Source of the DNA: Micromonospora halophytica
GTDB taxonomy: Bacteria > Actinomycetota > Actinomycetes > Mycobacteriales > Micromonosporaceae
NCBI RefSeq assembly: GCF_900090245.1
Contig: NZ_FMDN01000002.1
Span: 1 to 64,000 of the forward strand
Direction: 5' to 3'
DNA length: 64,000 bases
A program made the translations under genes and the position numbers. Within the stretch, counting starts at the first letter, position 1, and each line of letters starts with the position of its first letter. Positions 50,524-60,218 of this stretch are shown piece by piece. The notes under the pieces were generated by a model. It did no database searches and was not told the origin of the DNA. It saw only the letters and a list, made by a program, of their open reading frames with translations.

Positions 50524-51126
50524 GGTCAGCGCCCGCAACCGCCGACGGGTGCCCAGCAGCACCACGCCGGCCAGCGCCAGGCCGACCGCTGTCGTGACGA
50601 GCACCGGGCTGCCGTCGCCGGGCAGCAGCCCGGCCAGCGACCGCGATGCCGTGCCCAGCGCCAGGTAGAGGCCCGCCCAGAGCACCGCGCCCGTCGTGGC
50701 GCAGGCGGCGAACCGGCGGTACGACATGCGCAGCCCACCGGCGGCCAGGGGCAGCAGGGCGTTGAACACCGGCAGGAACGGCGCGACCAGCACCATCCGT
50801 CCGCCCCCGGTGCGCAGGATGTCCTCGGCGGCGGCCCAGCGGACCTCGCCGATCCAGCCGCCGACGCGACTGTGCCGCAGCCGTTCGCCGTAGACCCGGC
50901 CGGCGGCGAAGCTCAACGACCAGCCGGCGACGCAGCCCGCCACCACCGCCACGAGGGTCGGCGCGCCGGCCGCCGGGGAGCCCAGGCCCACCGCCGCCAG
51001 GATCGCCACGTCACCGGGGACCAGTACGCCGAGCAGGGGTACGGCGTCGGCGAGCATGACCAGTCCCAGCACCCCCATCAGCAGTGCGGTGGGCAGCTCC
51101 CCGATCTGGGCCACGACGTCCAGCAT
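50503..51126 (-). CDS. DedA/SNARE-associated family membrane protein
   Basis: A 207-aa polytopic protein of the DedA family, linked in other bacteria to flipping of lipid carriers such as undecaprenyl phosphate. Seen are VLVPGDVAILAAVGLGS, the amphipathic stretch RVYGERLRHSRVGGWIG, and the conserved MVLVAPFLPVFNALLPLAAG with GGLRMSYRRFAACATTGAVL. The usual (F/Y)xRxxPxxR arginine motif is reduced here (VLVAPFLPVFNALLP lacks both arginines), so transport competence is uncertain. ATG 51126 has TAGGGT ending 7 nt upstream, so it is probably leaderless. Confidence 0.85.
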   Translation of the reverse strand: MLDVVAQIGELPTALLMGVLGLVMLADAVPLLGVLVPGDVAILAAVGLGSPAAGAPTLVAVVAGCVAGWSLSFAAGRVYGERLRHSRVGGWIGEVRWAAAEDILRTGGGRMVLVAPFLPVFNALLPLAAGGLRMSYRRFAACATTGAVLWAGLYLALGTASRSLAGLLPGDGSPVLVTTAVGLALAGVVLLGTRRRLRALTGAGQPG

Positions 51127-51133
51127 GGCCACG

Positions 51134-51139
51134 ACCCTA
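51134..51139 (-). promoter_or_regulatory. -10 hexamer of the DedA gene
   Basis: TAGGGT on the minus strand ends 7 nt before ATG 51126. Confidence 0.5.
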
Positions 51140-51245
51140 CGGTCGGGCCCGGCGGCGCACATCCGGCCCGATCCCCCACAGTGCCCTGATCCCGCCTAGG
51201 GGTCGCCCCTGAGCGGCCCGGTGACCCTCCGGCCCGCTGCCGACG

Positions 51246-51297
51246 TTTGCGGCGTGTCGCGGTGTCGGCGAGTGCTGATGCCGCAACACGCCGCAAA
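51246..51297 (-). terminator. Hairpin downstream of the methyltransferase gene
   Basis: TTTGCGGCGTGT (51246-51257) pairs exactly with 51286-51297, with a further inner GCGG/CCGC stem. On the minus strand it lies about 50 nt beyond the methyltransferase stop. It may also be a mobile palindrome. Confidence 0.55.
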
Positions 51298-51345
51298 GGG
51301 TGGGCGCCCGGAGCACCGCCGGGTGGCCCGCCGCCGGGGGGCGGG

Positions 51346-52029
51346 TCAGCGGGGCCGGAGCACCTGGACCCGGCGCACCGGTGAGTCGACGGACGGCTCG
51401 GTGGTGGGCACCGGGTAGCTCGCCACCACCTCCAGCGCGTCGGTGGGCAGGTGACCCCGGTCGGGATCGCCGACCAGCACGAGCGCGCCGGCGGACGCCG
51501 CACGGCGCAGGAACGGCAGCACCCGGCCGGCGAGTTCGCGGTCGTAGAGGGCGTCCCCGGCGACGAGCAGGTCGACGTCGGTCCCGTCGCCGTCGAGCAG
51601 GTCACCCGCGGTGGCCGCCACCATCACCCCGTTGGCCCGGGCGTTGACCGTCACCGCCGCCACCGCGTACGGGTCGATGTCGTTGGCGGCGACCCGGTCG
51701 GCGCCGGCCAGCGCGGCGGCGATGGCCACCAGCCCGGAGCCGGCGGCCAGGTCCAGCACCCGCCGCCCGGCGGCCAACTCGGGATGGTCGAGCAGGTGGC
51801 GGGCGAGCGCCTGGCCTCCGGCCCAGGCCGACGCCCAGTACGGCGGCGGCAGGGCGCGGCCGGCTGCCGCTTCCATCCGGGCCCACCAGACGATCGCGTC
51901 CTCGGCGAGCAGCAGCGACACCTCGGGCACGAACGGGGTGGGGACCAGCCGGAGGCGGTCCAGCCCGTCCCCGGGAGCGGCGATCTCGCGCTCCAGGACG
52001 GTCAACGCCGCCGTGCTCGGTCCGCTCAC
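51346..52029 (-). CDS. Class I SAM-dependent methyltransferase (METTL/ETFB-lysine type)
   Basis: A 227-aa soluble methyltransferase. The SAM site is [20 protein letters not shown], preceded by [20 protein letters not shown], the (P)xWxxxWxxG(x)ALA signature of the protein-lysine/nicotinamide N-methyltransferase-like group. The acidic loop is [20 protein letters not shown]. The likely substrate is a protein lysine, but this cannot be fixed from sequence. GTG 52029 is chosen because it precedes the conserved body; an in-frame start at 52089 adds 20 residues without SD support. It is a single gene. Confidence 0.82.
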   Translation of the reverse strand: MSGPSTAALTVLEREIAAPGDGLDRLRLVPTPFVPEVSLLLAEDAIVWWARMEAAAGRALPPPYWASAWAGGQALARHLLDHPELAAGRRVLDLAAGSGLVAIAAALAGADRVAANDIDPYAVAAVTVNARANGVMVAATAGDLLDGDGTDVDLLVAGDALYDRELAGRVLPFLRRAASAGALVLVGDPDRGHLPTDALEVVASYPVPTTEPSVDSPVRRVQVLRPR

Positions 52030-52211
52030 CGGTCGAGCATGCCGGACCAGGCCGCCCGCCGGGCCGATTTCCGCCGCGACCCGCGACATTTCTCCCGACG
52101 GCCTTGCGGCACTTCAGCCGGCAAAAGAGGGATCGGCCGGTTACTGTCAGGGTGGAACAGGGCGATCATCCGCCACGGCGGAGGTCTCCCGTCTTGAACA
52201 GGGAGAGATGC

Positions 52212-52415
52212 ATGGCAACCGGCACGGTCAAGTGGTTCAACTCGGAAAAGGGCTTCGGCTTCATCGAGCAGGACGGCGGGGGACCCGACGTCTTCGTCCA
52301 CTACTCAGCGATCGCGAGCAGCGGTTACCGGGAACTGCAGGAGGCCCAGAAGGTCGAGTTCGAGGTGACCCAGGGGCAGAAGGGCCCGCAGGCGGACAAC
52401 GTCCGTCCGCTGTAG
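52212..52415 (+). CDS. CspA-family cold-shock protein
   Basis: A 67-aa OB-fold nucleic-acid chaperone. RNP1 is KGFGFI and RNP2 is VFVHY, in [19 protein letters not shown] and [10 protein letters not shown]. The length and sequence are those of the major actinobacterial cold-shock proteins, which melt RNA structure and act as general RNA chaperones. ATG 52212 follows GGGAGAG closely; the upstream in-frame extension to 52104 is its leader. A leader of more than 60 nt with possible structure is consistent with post-transcriptional control, but nothing specific can be assigned. A perfect hairpin follows the gene. Confidence 0.96.
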   Translation: MATGTVKWFNSEKGFGFIEQDGGGPDVFVHYSAIASSGYRELQEAQKVEFEVTQGQKGPQADNVRPL

Positions 52416-52425
52416 GTCCGTGCCG

Positions 52426-52453
52426 GTGGCGGCGGCCGTCGGGCCGCCGCCAC
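52426..52453 (+). terminator. Terminator of the cold-shock gene
   Basis: GTGGCGGCGGCC (52426-52437) pairs exactly with 52442-52453 with a 4-nt GTCG loop, 10 bases after the stop. Confidence 0.82.
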
Positions 52454-52472
52454 TGCGCGTTCTCCGGCGTGA

Positions 52473-52518
52473 TGCGCGGGTCGCGCGCCCCGTCCGTTGG
52501 CGTGCGCGGGTCGCGCGC
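52473..52518. repeat. Short direct repeat
   Basis: TGCGCGGGTCGCGCGC occurs at 52473-52488 and again at 52503-52518, between the cold-shock terminator and the next stop codon. Function unknown. Confidence 0.5.
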
Positions 52519-52533
52519 GCCGATCGTGGCCGG

Positions 52534-53418
52534 TCAGGCCACCAGCCGCCGGGCCAGTTCGTCGGCGACCTGCCTGGCGACGGTCGGCGGGATCGCCGCG
52601 GCGATGTCCTCCGGCTTGAGCCCGGCGAGCACGCCCTGCACGATCGCCGGTTCGTCGGTGAAGTCCTTGTTCGACAGCGCGGTCAGCGCGGTCTGCAACG
52701 CGGTGAGCTGTGCGGCCAACGACTTCAGCGTCGGGTGCTGGACGACGAACGACGGGTTCGTGTGGTCCTCGCCCATGGCCATCCGGGTGTAGATCTGGCC
52801 GATCGGGTTGCGTCCGTCCAGCACGGTCAGGTTCTTGTGGACGGTCTCCAGCCAGGTGTGCTCTTCGGGGGTCATGTCGTCGTCCTCCAGGAGTCCGATG
52901 GTGGTCAGGTACCGGCGGAACAGCGGGGTCTGGTCCCGCCTGGCCTTGGTCGAGTCGCGGAAGAAGCTGAAGTGGGTGTGCCACAGGTGCGAGTCGTCGC
53001 CGGAGGTCCGCCGGCCGAGCCGGTCCCACCGCCGCACCGTCCTGCCGTCGGGTGAGTAGATGATCTCGCGGATGTCGCGGCTGTCCGCCGTGTTCGCCAC
53101 GCACTGGGCGACGCACCAGGTAGAGAACGTGTAGAGGTTGTGGGTACGGCCCGCCGACCGGACCTTGAACATGCCGACGTCCAACGCCGAGGCGTCGAGG
53201 GTCAGTCCCGAGGAGTCCCGGGTGGACTCGACGACCGAGTAGTCGTTGGTCACCACCCGGTCCGAGCCGACGTGGTAGCCGCCGCGGTGCGAGGCGTCGC
53301 CGACGATGCCGACCTCACCGGGTTCGAGGTCGTCGGCGCGTACGGTGTCGGGGTCGACGTTCAGGTGGTCGAGCAACAGCCGGCGGACGGCCAGCAGGTT
53401 GGCCGGGGCCGTGGTCAT
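52534..53418 (-). CDS. Putative phage-lysin-like protein (possible M15-type metallopeptidase)
   Basis: A 294-aa soluble protein that I recognise only loosely as a type found in actinomycete and actinophage genomes. Residues 30-160 contain EPGEVGIVGDASHRGGYHVG, then TNDYSVVESTRD, and late SGDDSHLWHTHFSFFRDST. The pattern of His44/His49, Asp59 and His147/His149 resembles the HxxGxxxD...HxH zinc site of D,D/L,D-peptidases of family M15. The C-terminal 100 residues are a predicted helical region (LAAQLTALQTALTALSNKDF) ending in an alpha-helical tail. There is no signal peptide. ATG 53418 follows GAGAGGGG. No phage genes are adjacent, so it is an orphan. Confidence 0.5.
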   Translation of the reverse strand: MTTAPANLLAVRRLLLDHLNVDPDTVRADDLEPGEVGIVGDASHRGGYHVGSDRVVTNDYSVVESTRDSSGLTLDASALDVGMFKVRSAGRTHNLYTFSTWCVAQCVANTADSRDIREIIYSPDGRTVRRWDRLGRRTSGDDSHLWHTHFSFFRDSTKARRDQTPLFRRYLTTIGLLEDDDMTPEEHTWLETVHKNLTVLDGRNPIGQIYTRMAMGEDHTNPSFVVQHPTLKSLAAQLTALQTALTALSNKDFTDEPAIVQGVLAGLKPEDIAAAIPPTVARQVADELARRLVA

Positions 53419-53747
53419 GGGGTCCCCTCTCCGCAGCCGGCCCCGTCCTCGCCGGCTGCATCAGCGTCAGATCAGGGTCGGGCACGACGGTGACTCCGCG
53501 TAGGTGACGCGAAAGATGAGGCGCAGTCCCGACCACTGATGCACGTCGTCGGGCGATGGTCGAACGATAACCACCGAAATACATGAACCCCCAGGTCACA
53601 GGCCCTTTCTTCAGATAGAAGAAACCTGTGCGTCAGCTGGGACGGACGATGTCGGCCGTGACGGGAGCGTTCGACCACGGGGCGACGGCGGCGCAGTCCG
53701 GTGCGGACAGTGACTATTGCGCCGGCCGGGTCCGCGGGCGAGGCGGG
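53419..53747. other. Gene-free stretch with one hairpin
   Basis: This 329-base gap contains no convincing gene. At 53597-53630 CACAGG and TTTCTTC pair with GAAGAAA and CCTGTG around AGATA, with a 3-nt bulge. The hairpin lies downstream of the MarR gene and upstream of the lysin-like gene, and could terminate the former. The middle (53555-53590) is AT-richer and probably holds the promoter of the lysin-like gene. Confidence 0.4.
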
Positions 53748-54278
53748 TCAGCTCGCCGGACGGCGGGGCGGCTCCGGGCGGGCGGCCCGGACGGAGTCCC
53801 GGTGCTCCCGCATCGAGGCGACCATCGTGGCCAGGAAGCGGTGGACCACGGCCAGTTCCTCGTCGCTGAAGCGGGCCATCACCTCGTCGGTACGCCGACC
53901 GAGGGGACCGAAGAAGCTCATCGCCAGGGCGGCGCCCTGGTCGGCGTAGTGCAGGAGGACCTTGCGCCGGTCCACGGTGTCCCGGTCGCGGCGGATGTGC
54001 CCGGCGCGCTCCAGCCGGTCGATCAGTGCGGTCACCGATCCGGAGGAGAGGTTGAGCTGCTCGCCCAGCCGGCCCGGGGTGATCGGGTCGCCGGTCAGCT
54101 CGGCGTCCATGACCGCGATCAGCGCGTGCAGGTCGGTGGGGTTGAGCCCGTGCAGGTTGGCGAAGGCGTGCCCGATGTGCTGCGCGTCCACCGAGTAGCG
54201 CCGCAGGTCGTTGGCGATGTCCGCGATCATCTTCTGGCGCGGGTCGTCCCGCCGCCGGTACATGCCGTGCGATGCCAC
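53748..54278 (-). CDS. MarR-family transcriptional regulator
   Basis: A 176-aa dimeric winged-helix repressor. The HTH is LNLSSGSVTALIDRLERAGH and the wing follows as IRRDRDTVDRRKVLLHYAD. The N-terminal dimerisation helices and a C-terminal helical tail (ATMVASMREHRDSVRAARPE) are present. It is divergent from an MMPL exporter gene, with palindromes in the shared region, so it most likely represses that gene and itself until a ligand binds. GTG 54278 is chosen (AAGGAG 12 nt upstream); ATG 54263 or the longer ATG 54362, which would overlap the operators, are alternatives. Confidence 0.88.
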   Translation of the reverse strand: MASHGMYRRRDDPRQKMIADIANDLRRYSVDAQHIGHAFANLHGLNPTDLHALIAVMDAELTGDPITPGRLGEQLNLSSGSVTALIDRLERAGHIRRDRDTVDRRKVLLHYADQGAALAMSFFGPLGRRTDEVMARFSDEELAVVHRFLATMVASMREHRDSVRAARPEPPRRPAS

Positions 54279-54344
54279 GTCTGGTCGCTTCTCCTTGTCT
54301 GCCCCGCCCGCAGGCAGCATAGAGCAGCCGGAAACAATCTCGTC

Positions 54345-54361
54345 TGTCGAGATACTCGACA
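54345..54361. promoter_or_regulatory. Candidate MarR operator 1
   Basis: The perfect 17-bp palindrome TGTCGAGATACTCGACA (7-bp arms, 3-bp centre) lies between the divergent MarR and MMPL genes. An overlapping second inverted repeat, ATCTCG...CGAGAT, spans 54337-54353. Confidence 0.65.
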
Positions 54362-54388
54362 AGTTGCCATACTATCCTTGCTGAGCGA

Positions 54389-54402
54389 GACTCTTGAGAG
54401 TC
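54389..54402. promoter_or_regulatory. Candidate MarR operator 2
   Basis: GACTCTTGAGAGTC has 6-bp arms around TG and ends 35 nt before the MMPL start. It is weaker than site 1. Confidence 0.45.
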
Positions 54403-54437
54403 GAGATTTCAACGTCGAGGGACCGTGAGGGCATCCG

Positions 54438-56564
54438 ATGTCTCTGTTCACCCGCGTCGCCCGTAGCCGGCTGGCCGCCTGGCTCACCGTGGTGGCCGCG
54501 ATCGTCTTCGGGGCGGTCGTCTTCGGGCTGCCCAAGCCCGACAACCCCGCCCCCGTCTCCGCCACCGGCCTCTCCGTCGAGTGGCAGTCGACCCAGGTCG
54601 AGCGGCTCCAGGAGCGACTGCCGTCGAGCAACGCCCAACCGGCGATCGTCGTGGTCAGCCGCGACGACGCCGGCCCGCTGACCGAGGCGGACCGCTCCGC
54701 CCTCGCGGCCACCTCCGGCGACCTCGCCCGGCTCGCCGTCGGCGGCCAGGTCAGCCCGCCACAGGTCTCCCCCGACGGCACGGTGGCCCTGGTCGCCGTA
54801 CCGCTCTCCACCGCCGGCGGTCAGGAGGAGGTCGCCGAGCGGGTCGACCAGCTCCGTACCGCGCTGACGGCGCTGCCCGACGGGCTCACCGTCGAGGTGA
54901 CCGGCGGGCCCGCCTTCACCGCCGACCTCACCGAGGTCTTCGCCGGCGCCGACACCACCCTGCTCATCGTCACCGCCGGCGTCGTCGCGCTGCTGCTGCT
55001 CATCACCTACCGCAGCCCGTTCCTGTGGATCGTGCCGCTGGTCATCGTGGCGGCCACCGAGCAGCTGACGCTGCGGGCCCTCGACACGATCGTCCCGGCC
55101 TTCGGCATCAACCTCGCCGGCGGCGCCGTCACCGGCATCGCCAGCGTCCTGGTCTTCGGCGCGGCCACCGACTACGCCCTGCTGCTCATCGCCCGCTACC
55201 GGGAGGAACTGCGCCGCGAGCCGGACCGCTTCGTCGCCATGCGGGCCGCCCTGCGGCGCACCGCCGAACCCATCCTCGCCAGCGGCTTCACGGTGGTCCT
55301 CGGCGTGCTCACCCTGCTGCTGTCCGAGCAGGAACTCAACCGCGCCCTCGCGGTCGCCTGCGCCACCGGTGTGGTCCTCGCCATGCTCTCGGCGCTCTTC
55401 GTCCTCCCGGCAGCCCTGGTGATCTTCGGCCGCGGCCTGTTCTGGCCGTTCGTGCCCCGGGTCGGCGGCACGGTCCGCGAGGGCCGGCTCTGGGGCCGCC
55501 TCGGCACCGTCGTGGTCCGCCGCCCGGCACCGGTCGCGCTGCTCGCCACCCTGCTGCTGGCCGGGCTCGCCGTCGGCGGGCTCGGGATCCGCACCGGCCT
55601 GTCCGAAACCGAGCAGTTCCGGGTCGAGCCCGAGGCGGTCGCCGGCGCACAGACCCTCGCCAAGGCGTTCCCCGCCGGAACGACCCAGCCGGTCGCCGTG
55701 CTCACCGCCCCGTCGGCGGTACAAGCCGTCACCGACGCCGCCACGGCCGTGCCCGGGGTGGCCTCCGCGCGCCCCGGCGAGACCGGCTCGGGTGTCGCCC
55801 AGGTCGACGTCGTGCTGGAGGCCGAGCCGGGCACCCCCGCCTCGGACCGGACGATCGAGGCGCTGCGCGACGCCGTGGCCGCCGTCCCCGACTCCGCCCC
55901 GCCCGCCCTCGACGGCGTCGAGGAGTTCGACGGCGCAGTCGTCGGCGGCACCGTCGCCGCCACGTACGACTCGGACGAGGCCAACGGCAAGGACCTGCGG
56001 CTGATCCTGCCGATCATCCTGCTGCTGGTCGGCGCCGTCCTGGTGCTGCTGCTGCGAGGGCTGGTCGCGCCGGTGCTGCTCGTGCTGACCGTCATCGCGT
56101 CCTTCTTCGCCAGCCTGGGCGCGGCGTGGCTGCTCTTCGACCACGTGCTCGGCTTCCCGGCGCTGGACAGCGGGGTCCTGCTGCTCGCGTTCGTCTTCCT
56201 GGTGGCCCTCGGCGTCGACTACAACATCTTCCTGGTCACCCGGGCCCGGGAGGACGCCCGCACCGCCGGCACCCGCGACGGGATGCTCTCCGCGCTGCGG
56301 GTCACCGGTGGGGTCATCACCAGCGCGGGCGTCCTGCTCGCCGCGGTCTTCGCCGTCCTCGGCGTCCTGCCACTGATCACCCTGACCCAGATCGGGATCA
56401 TCGTCTGCATCGGCGTCCTGCTCGACACCCTGCTGGTGCGGACCGTGCTCGTGCCGGCGCTGGCGTTCCTGCTCGGCGACCGCTTCTGGTGGCCGGGCCG
56501 GATCGCCCGGGAGCCGGCGGTGGACGCCGCGCCCGAGCGGGAGCCGGTCGCCGCGCGCGACTGA
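54438..56564 (+). CDS. MMPL-family (RND superfamily) exporter
   Basis: A 708-aa inner-membrane transporter with two repeats of the RND/MMPL topology, about 12 helices, and two extracytoplasmic domains (about 40-160 and 395-505). The conserved charged motifs in helices 4 and 10 are present: FGAATDYALLLIARYREEL and ALGVDYNIFLVTRAREDA, the GxxxDYxxx(R) pattern used in proton coupling. Such proteins export lipids, antibiotics or other hydrophobic molecules. ATG 54438 follows GAGGG with 6-nt spacing. The divergent MarR gene and operator-like palindromes suggest induction by a toxic ligand. Confidence 0.93.
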   Translation: MSLFTRVARSRLAAWLTVVAAIVFGAVVFGLPKPDNPAPVSATGLSVEWQSTQVERLQERLPSSNAQPAIVVVSRDDAGPLTEADRSALAATSGDLARLAVGGQVSPPQVSPDGTVALVAVPLSTAGGQEEVAERVDQLRTALTALPDGLTVEVTGGPAFTADLTEVFAGADTTLLIVTAGVVALLLLITYRSPFLWIVPLVIVAATEQLTLRALDTIVPAFGINLAGGAVTGIASVLVFGAATDYALLLIARYREELRREPDRFVAMRAALRRTAEPILASGFTVVLGVLTLLLSEQELNRALAVACATGVVLAMLSALFVLPAALVIFGRGLFWPFVPRVGGTVREGRLWGRLGTVVVRRPAPVALLATLLLAGLAVGGLGIRTGLSETEQFRVEPEAVAGAQTLAKAFPAGTTQPVAVLTAPSAVQAVTDAATAVPGVASARPGETGSGVAQVDVVLEAEPGTPASDRTIEALRDAVAAVPDSAPPALDGVEEFDGAVVGGTVAATYDSDEANGKDLRLILPIILLLVGAVLVLLLRGLVAPVLLVLTVIASFFASLGAAWLLFDHVLGFPALDSGVLLLAFVFLVALGVDYNIFLVTRAREDARTAGTRDGMLSALRVTGGVITSAGVLLAAVFAVLGVLPLITLTQIGIIVCIGVLLDTLLVRTVLVPALAFLLGDRFWWPGRIAREPAVDAAPEREPVAARD

Positions 56565-56577
56565 CCGGATCGACCGG

Positions 56578-56612
56578 ACGGGGGCCGGGGCGCGACGCGC
56601 TCCGGCCCCCGT
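56578..56612 (+). terminator. Terminator of the MMPL gene
   Basis: ACGGGGGCCGG (56578-56588) pairs exactly with 56602-56612 across a 13-nt loop, 13 bases after the stop. Confidence 0.72.
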
Positions 56613-56676
56613 CGGTGGTCCGGGCGGGCACCCTCACCCACCACGGCCCGCACGTCGCGGAGGCACCGCATGTCGC

Positions 56677-58092
56677 TCACTGCCCGGTGGTGCCCCCGGT
56701 GCCCGAGCCGCCGCTGACCGGGGCGCGGAACCGCGTGGGAGCATGCCGCGCCGGGCCGGCTGCCACCGTCCGGTCGCGGGTGATCCAGGCGACCACGAAG
56801 ACGGCGGTCCACGCCACCCCGAGCAGAATTGCGGTCGCCGTGCCGCTGGCCGTGCTCCAGCCCAGGTAGAGACGGGCTCCGCCGACCACCGCGATGCCGG
56901 CCGCCGCCGCGGTCCAGGCGGCCACCGCCAGCGGCCAGCGGGCGTCGCGGGACAACAGCCAGGCCAGCGTGCAGAGACTCGCCGCCGCCACCGCGTTCTG
57001 GGTCGGGAACACGACAGCCGACCGACCCGACGCGGTCGCGTCGGCGACCACGGCGAGCACCACCAGCGGCAGGAAGGCCCCGGCCGTGCCGAGGACGCTG
57101 AGCAGGTCCGCCCGCCAGGGCCGGTGCCGCCAGGCGAGCCCGGCGGCGACCACCGTCACCAGCACGATGAGGTACGACCCGCGCAGCACCGAGACGGTCG
57201 TGAGGGCCACCTCCACCGCGCCCGGGGTGCGGCGGTCCGCGAACCAGTCGGCGATCACGCCGTCGACCACGGCCAGCCCGCTCCAGCGCACCACCGCCTC
57301 CAGCAGCCAGGCGACGGCGAACCCGGCGGCCGAGAGCAGCAGCAGGCCGGCGGCGAGGTTGACCAGCAGCGCCCCACCGGGGCCGACCTGCATGGCGATC
57401 AGGAAGAACAGGACGCCGTACCGCCCGGTGACCCAGCGCACCGGCGGCAACGCGGCCGCCCGGGACAGCAGCGCCCGCACCGGGTCCGGGTGGCGCCCCA
57501 GCCAGCGGCCGGCCAGCACGATCGCGGCCAGCACCACCAACAGCGTCAGCACCACGCCGGTGGCCCGCCCGAGCAGCCGGGAGACCGTCTCGTACGACTC
57601 GCCGGCGAGGTAACCCAGCAGCACCGATCCGCCCACCCAGCTCGCCACCCCGGCCACGTTCCACGGCGCGAAACGCCGGTACGGCATCCCGGCGGCGCCG
57701 GCCAGCCGGGGCACCAGGGTGCGGGCGAAGGCCACCCAGCGGGCGGCGTACACGCCCCGTCCGCCGAGGCGACCCAGCATCGCGTCGGCGCGTGACCAGC
57801 GGTGCGGGCCGACCCGGGCACCCAGTCCGGAGGCGCGCAGCCGGGGCCCGTACCGGCGGCCGGCACGGAAGGCGAGTGTGTCGCCGATCACGGCCGCCCC
57901 GGTCATCACCAGCAGCGCCGGGGCGAGCCGTAGCGTCCCCGCGTACGCTAGGAAGCCGACCAGCAGCAGGGTCGCCTCTCCCGGCACCAGCAGACCGAAG
58001 ATCACCGCGGTCTCGCCCGCGACGATCGTCGCGGCGACCAGGTAGATCACCAGGGTCGGCAGTCCCTGCAGTGACGTCAGCAGGTCATGCAT
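56677..58092 (-). CDS. DedA-domain protein fused to a degenerate PAP2-like membrane domain
   Basis: A 471-aa polytopic protein. Residues 1-195 are a DedA domain ([40 protein letters not shown] with the paired Arg of the RxxxP(R/x) motif, and [15 protein letters not shown]). Residues about 220-440 follow PAP2/phosphatidate phosphatase topology, but catalytic motifs are lost: FPTQNA (362-367) stands where FPSGHA is expected, and in [12 protein letters not shown]rg407 is kept while the His and Asp positions are Ser413 and Gly417. The domain is thus unlikely to be a phosphatase and may bind lipid phosphates or support flipping. ATG 58092 opens the DedA domain; the longer frame to 60087 is antisense to typA. 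Divergent from typA. Confidence 0.85.
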   Translation of the reverse strand: MHDLLTSLQGLPTLVIYLVAATIVAGETAVIFGLLVPGEATLLLVGFLAYAGTLRLAPALLVMTGAAVIGDTLAFRAGRRYGPRLRASGLGARVGPHRWSRADAMLGRLGGRGVYAARWVAFARTLVPRLAGAAGMPYRRFAPWNVAGVASWVGGSVLLGYLAGESYETVSRLLGRATGVVLTLLVVLAAIVLAGRWLGRHPDPVRALLSRAAALPPVRWVTGRYGVLFFLIAMQVGPGGALLVNLAAGLLLLSAAGFAVAWLLEAVVRWSGLAVVDGVIADWFADRRTPGAVEVALTTVSVLRGSYLIVLVTVVAAGLAWRHRPWRADLLSVLGTAGAFLPLVVLAVVADATASGRSAVVFPTQNAVAAASLCTLAWLLSRDARWPLAVAAWTAAAAGIAVVGGARLYLGWSTASGTATAILLGVAWTAVFVVAWITRDRTVAAGPARHAPTRFRAPVSGGSGTGGTTGQ

Positions 58093-58227
58093 CCGGCCCC
58101 CAGCACCACGGGGGCCAGCATGCCAGCCGCTGGAACGGTCGGAACAGCAGTTTCGGCAGAGATCCGGGCGATCTCGGGGGTGACCCCGACACGCGCCCCG
58201 GCAACCGCAGACAGGAGTATGGAGGGT

Positions 58228-60096
<1,869 letters not shown>

Positions 60097-60115
60097 TCAC
60101 CGACCAGCCCCACCG

Positions 60116-60146
60116 GAGCCCCGGCCGTCCCTGACGGCCGGGGCTC
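60116..60146 (+). terminator. Terminator of typA
   Basis: GAGCCCCGGCCGTC (60116-60129) pairs exactly with 60133-60146 with a 3-nt loop. Confidence 0.82.
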
Positions 60147-60205
60147 ACCCGTCTCGGGTGGACCCTCGGGTGGGCTCGCGCCGCCCCCGTCGCGCCGGGA
60201 TCCGC

Positions 60206-60211
60206 TACGGT
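60206..60211 (+). promoter_or_regulatory. -10 hexamer of the serine-hydrolase gene
   Basis: TACGGT ends 7 nt before ATG 60219. Confidence 0.5.
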
Positions 60212-60218
60212 CACCGGC

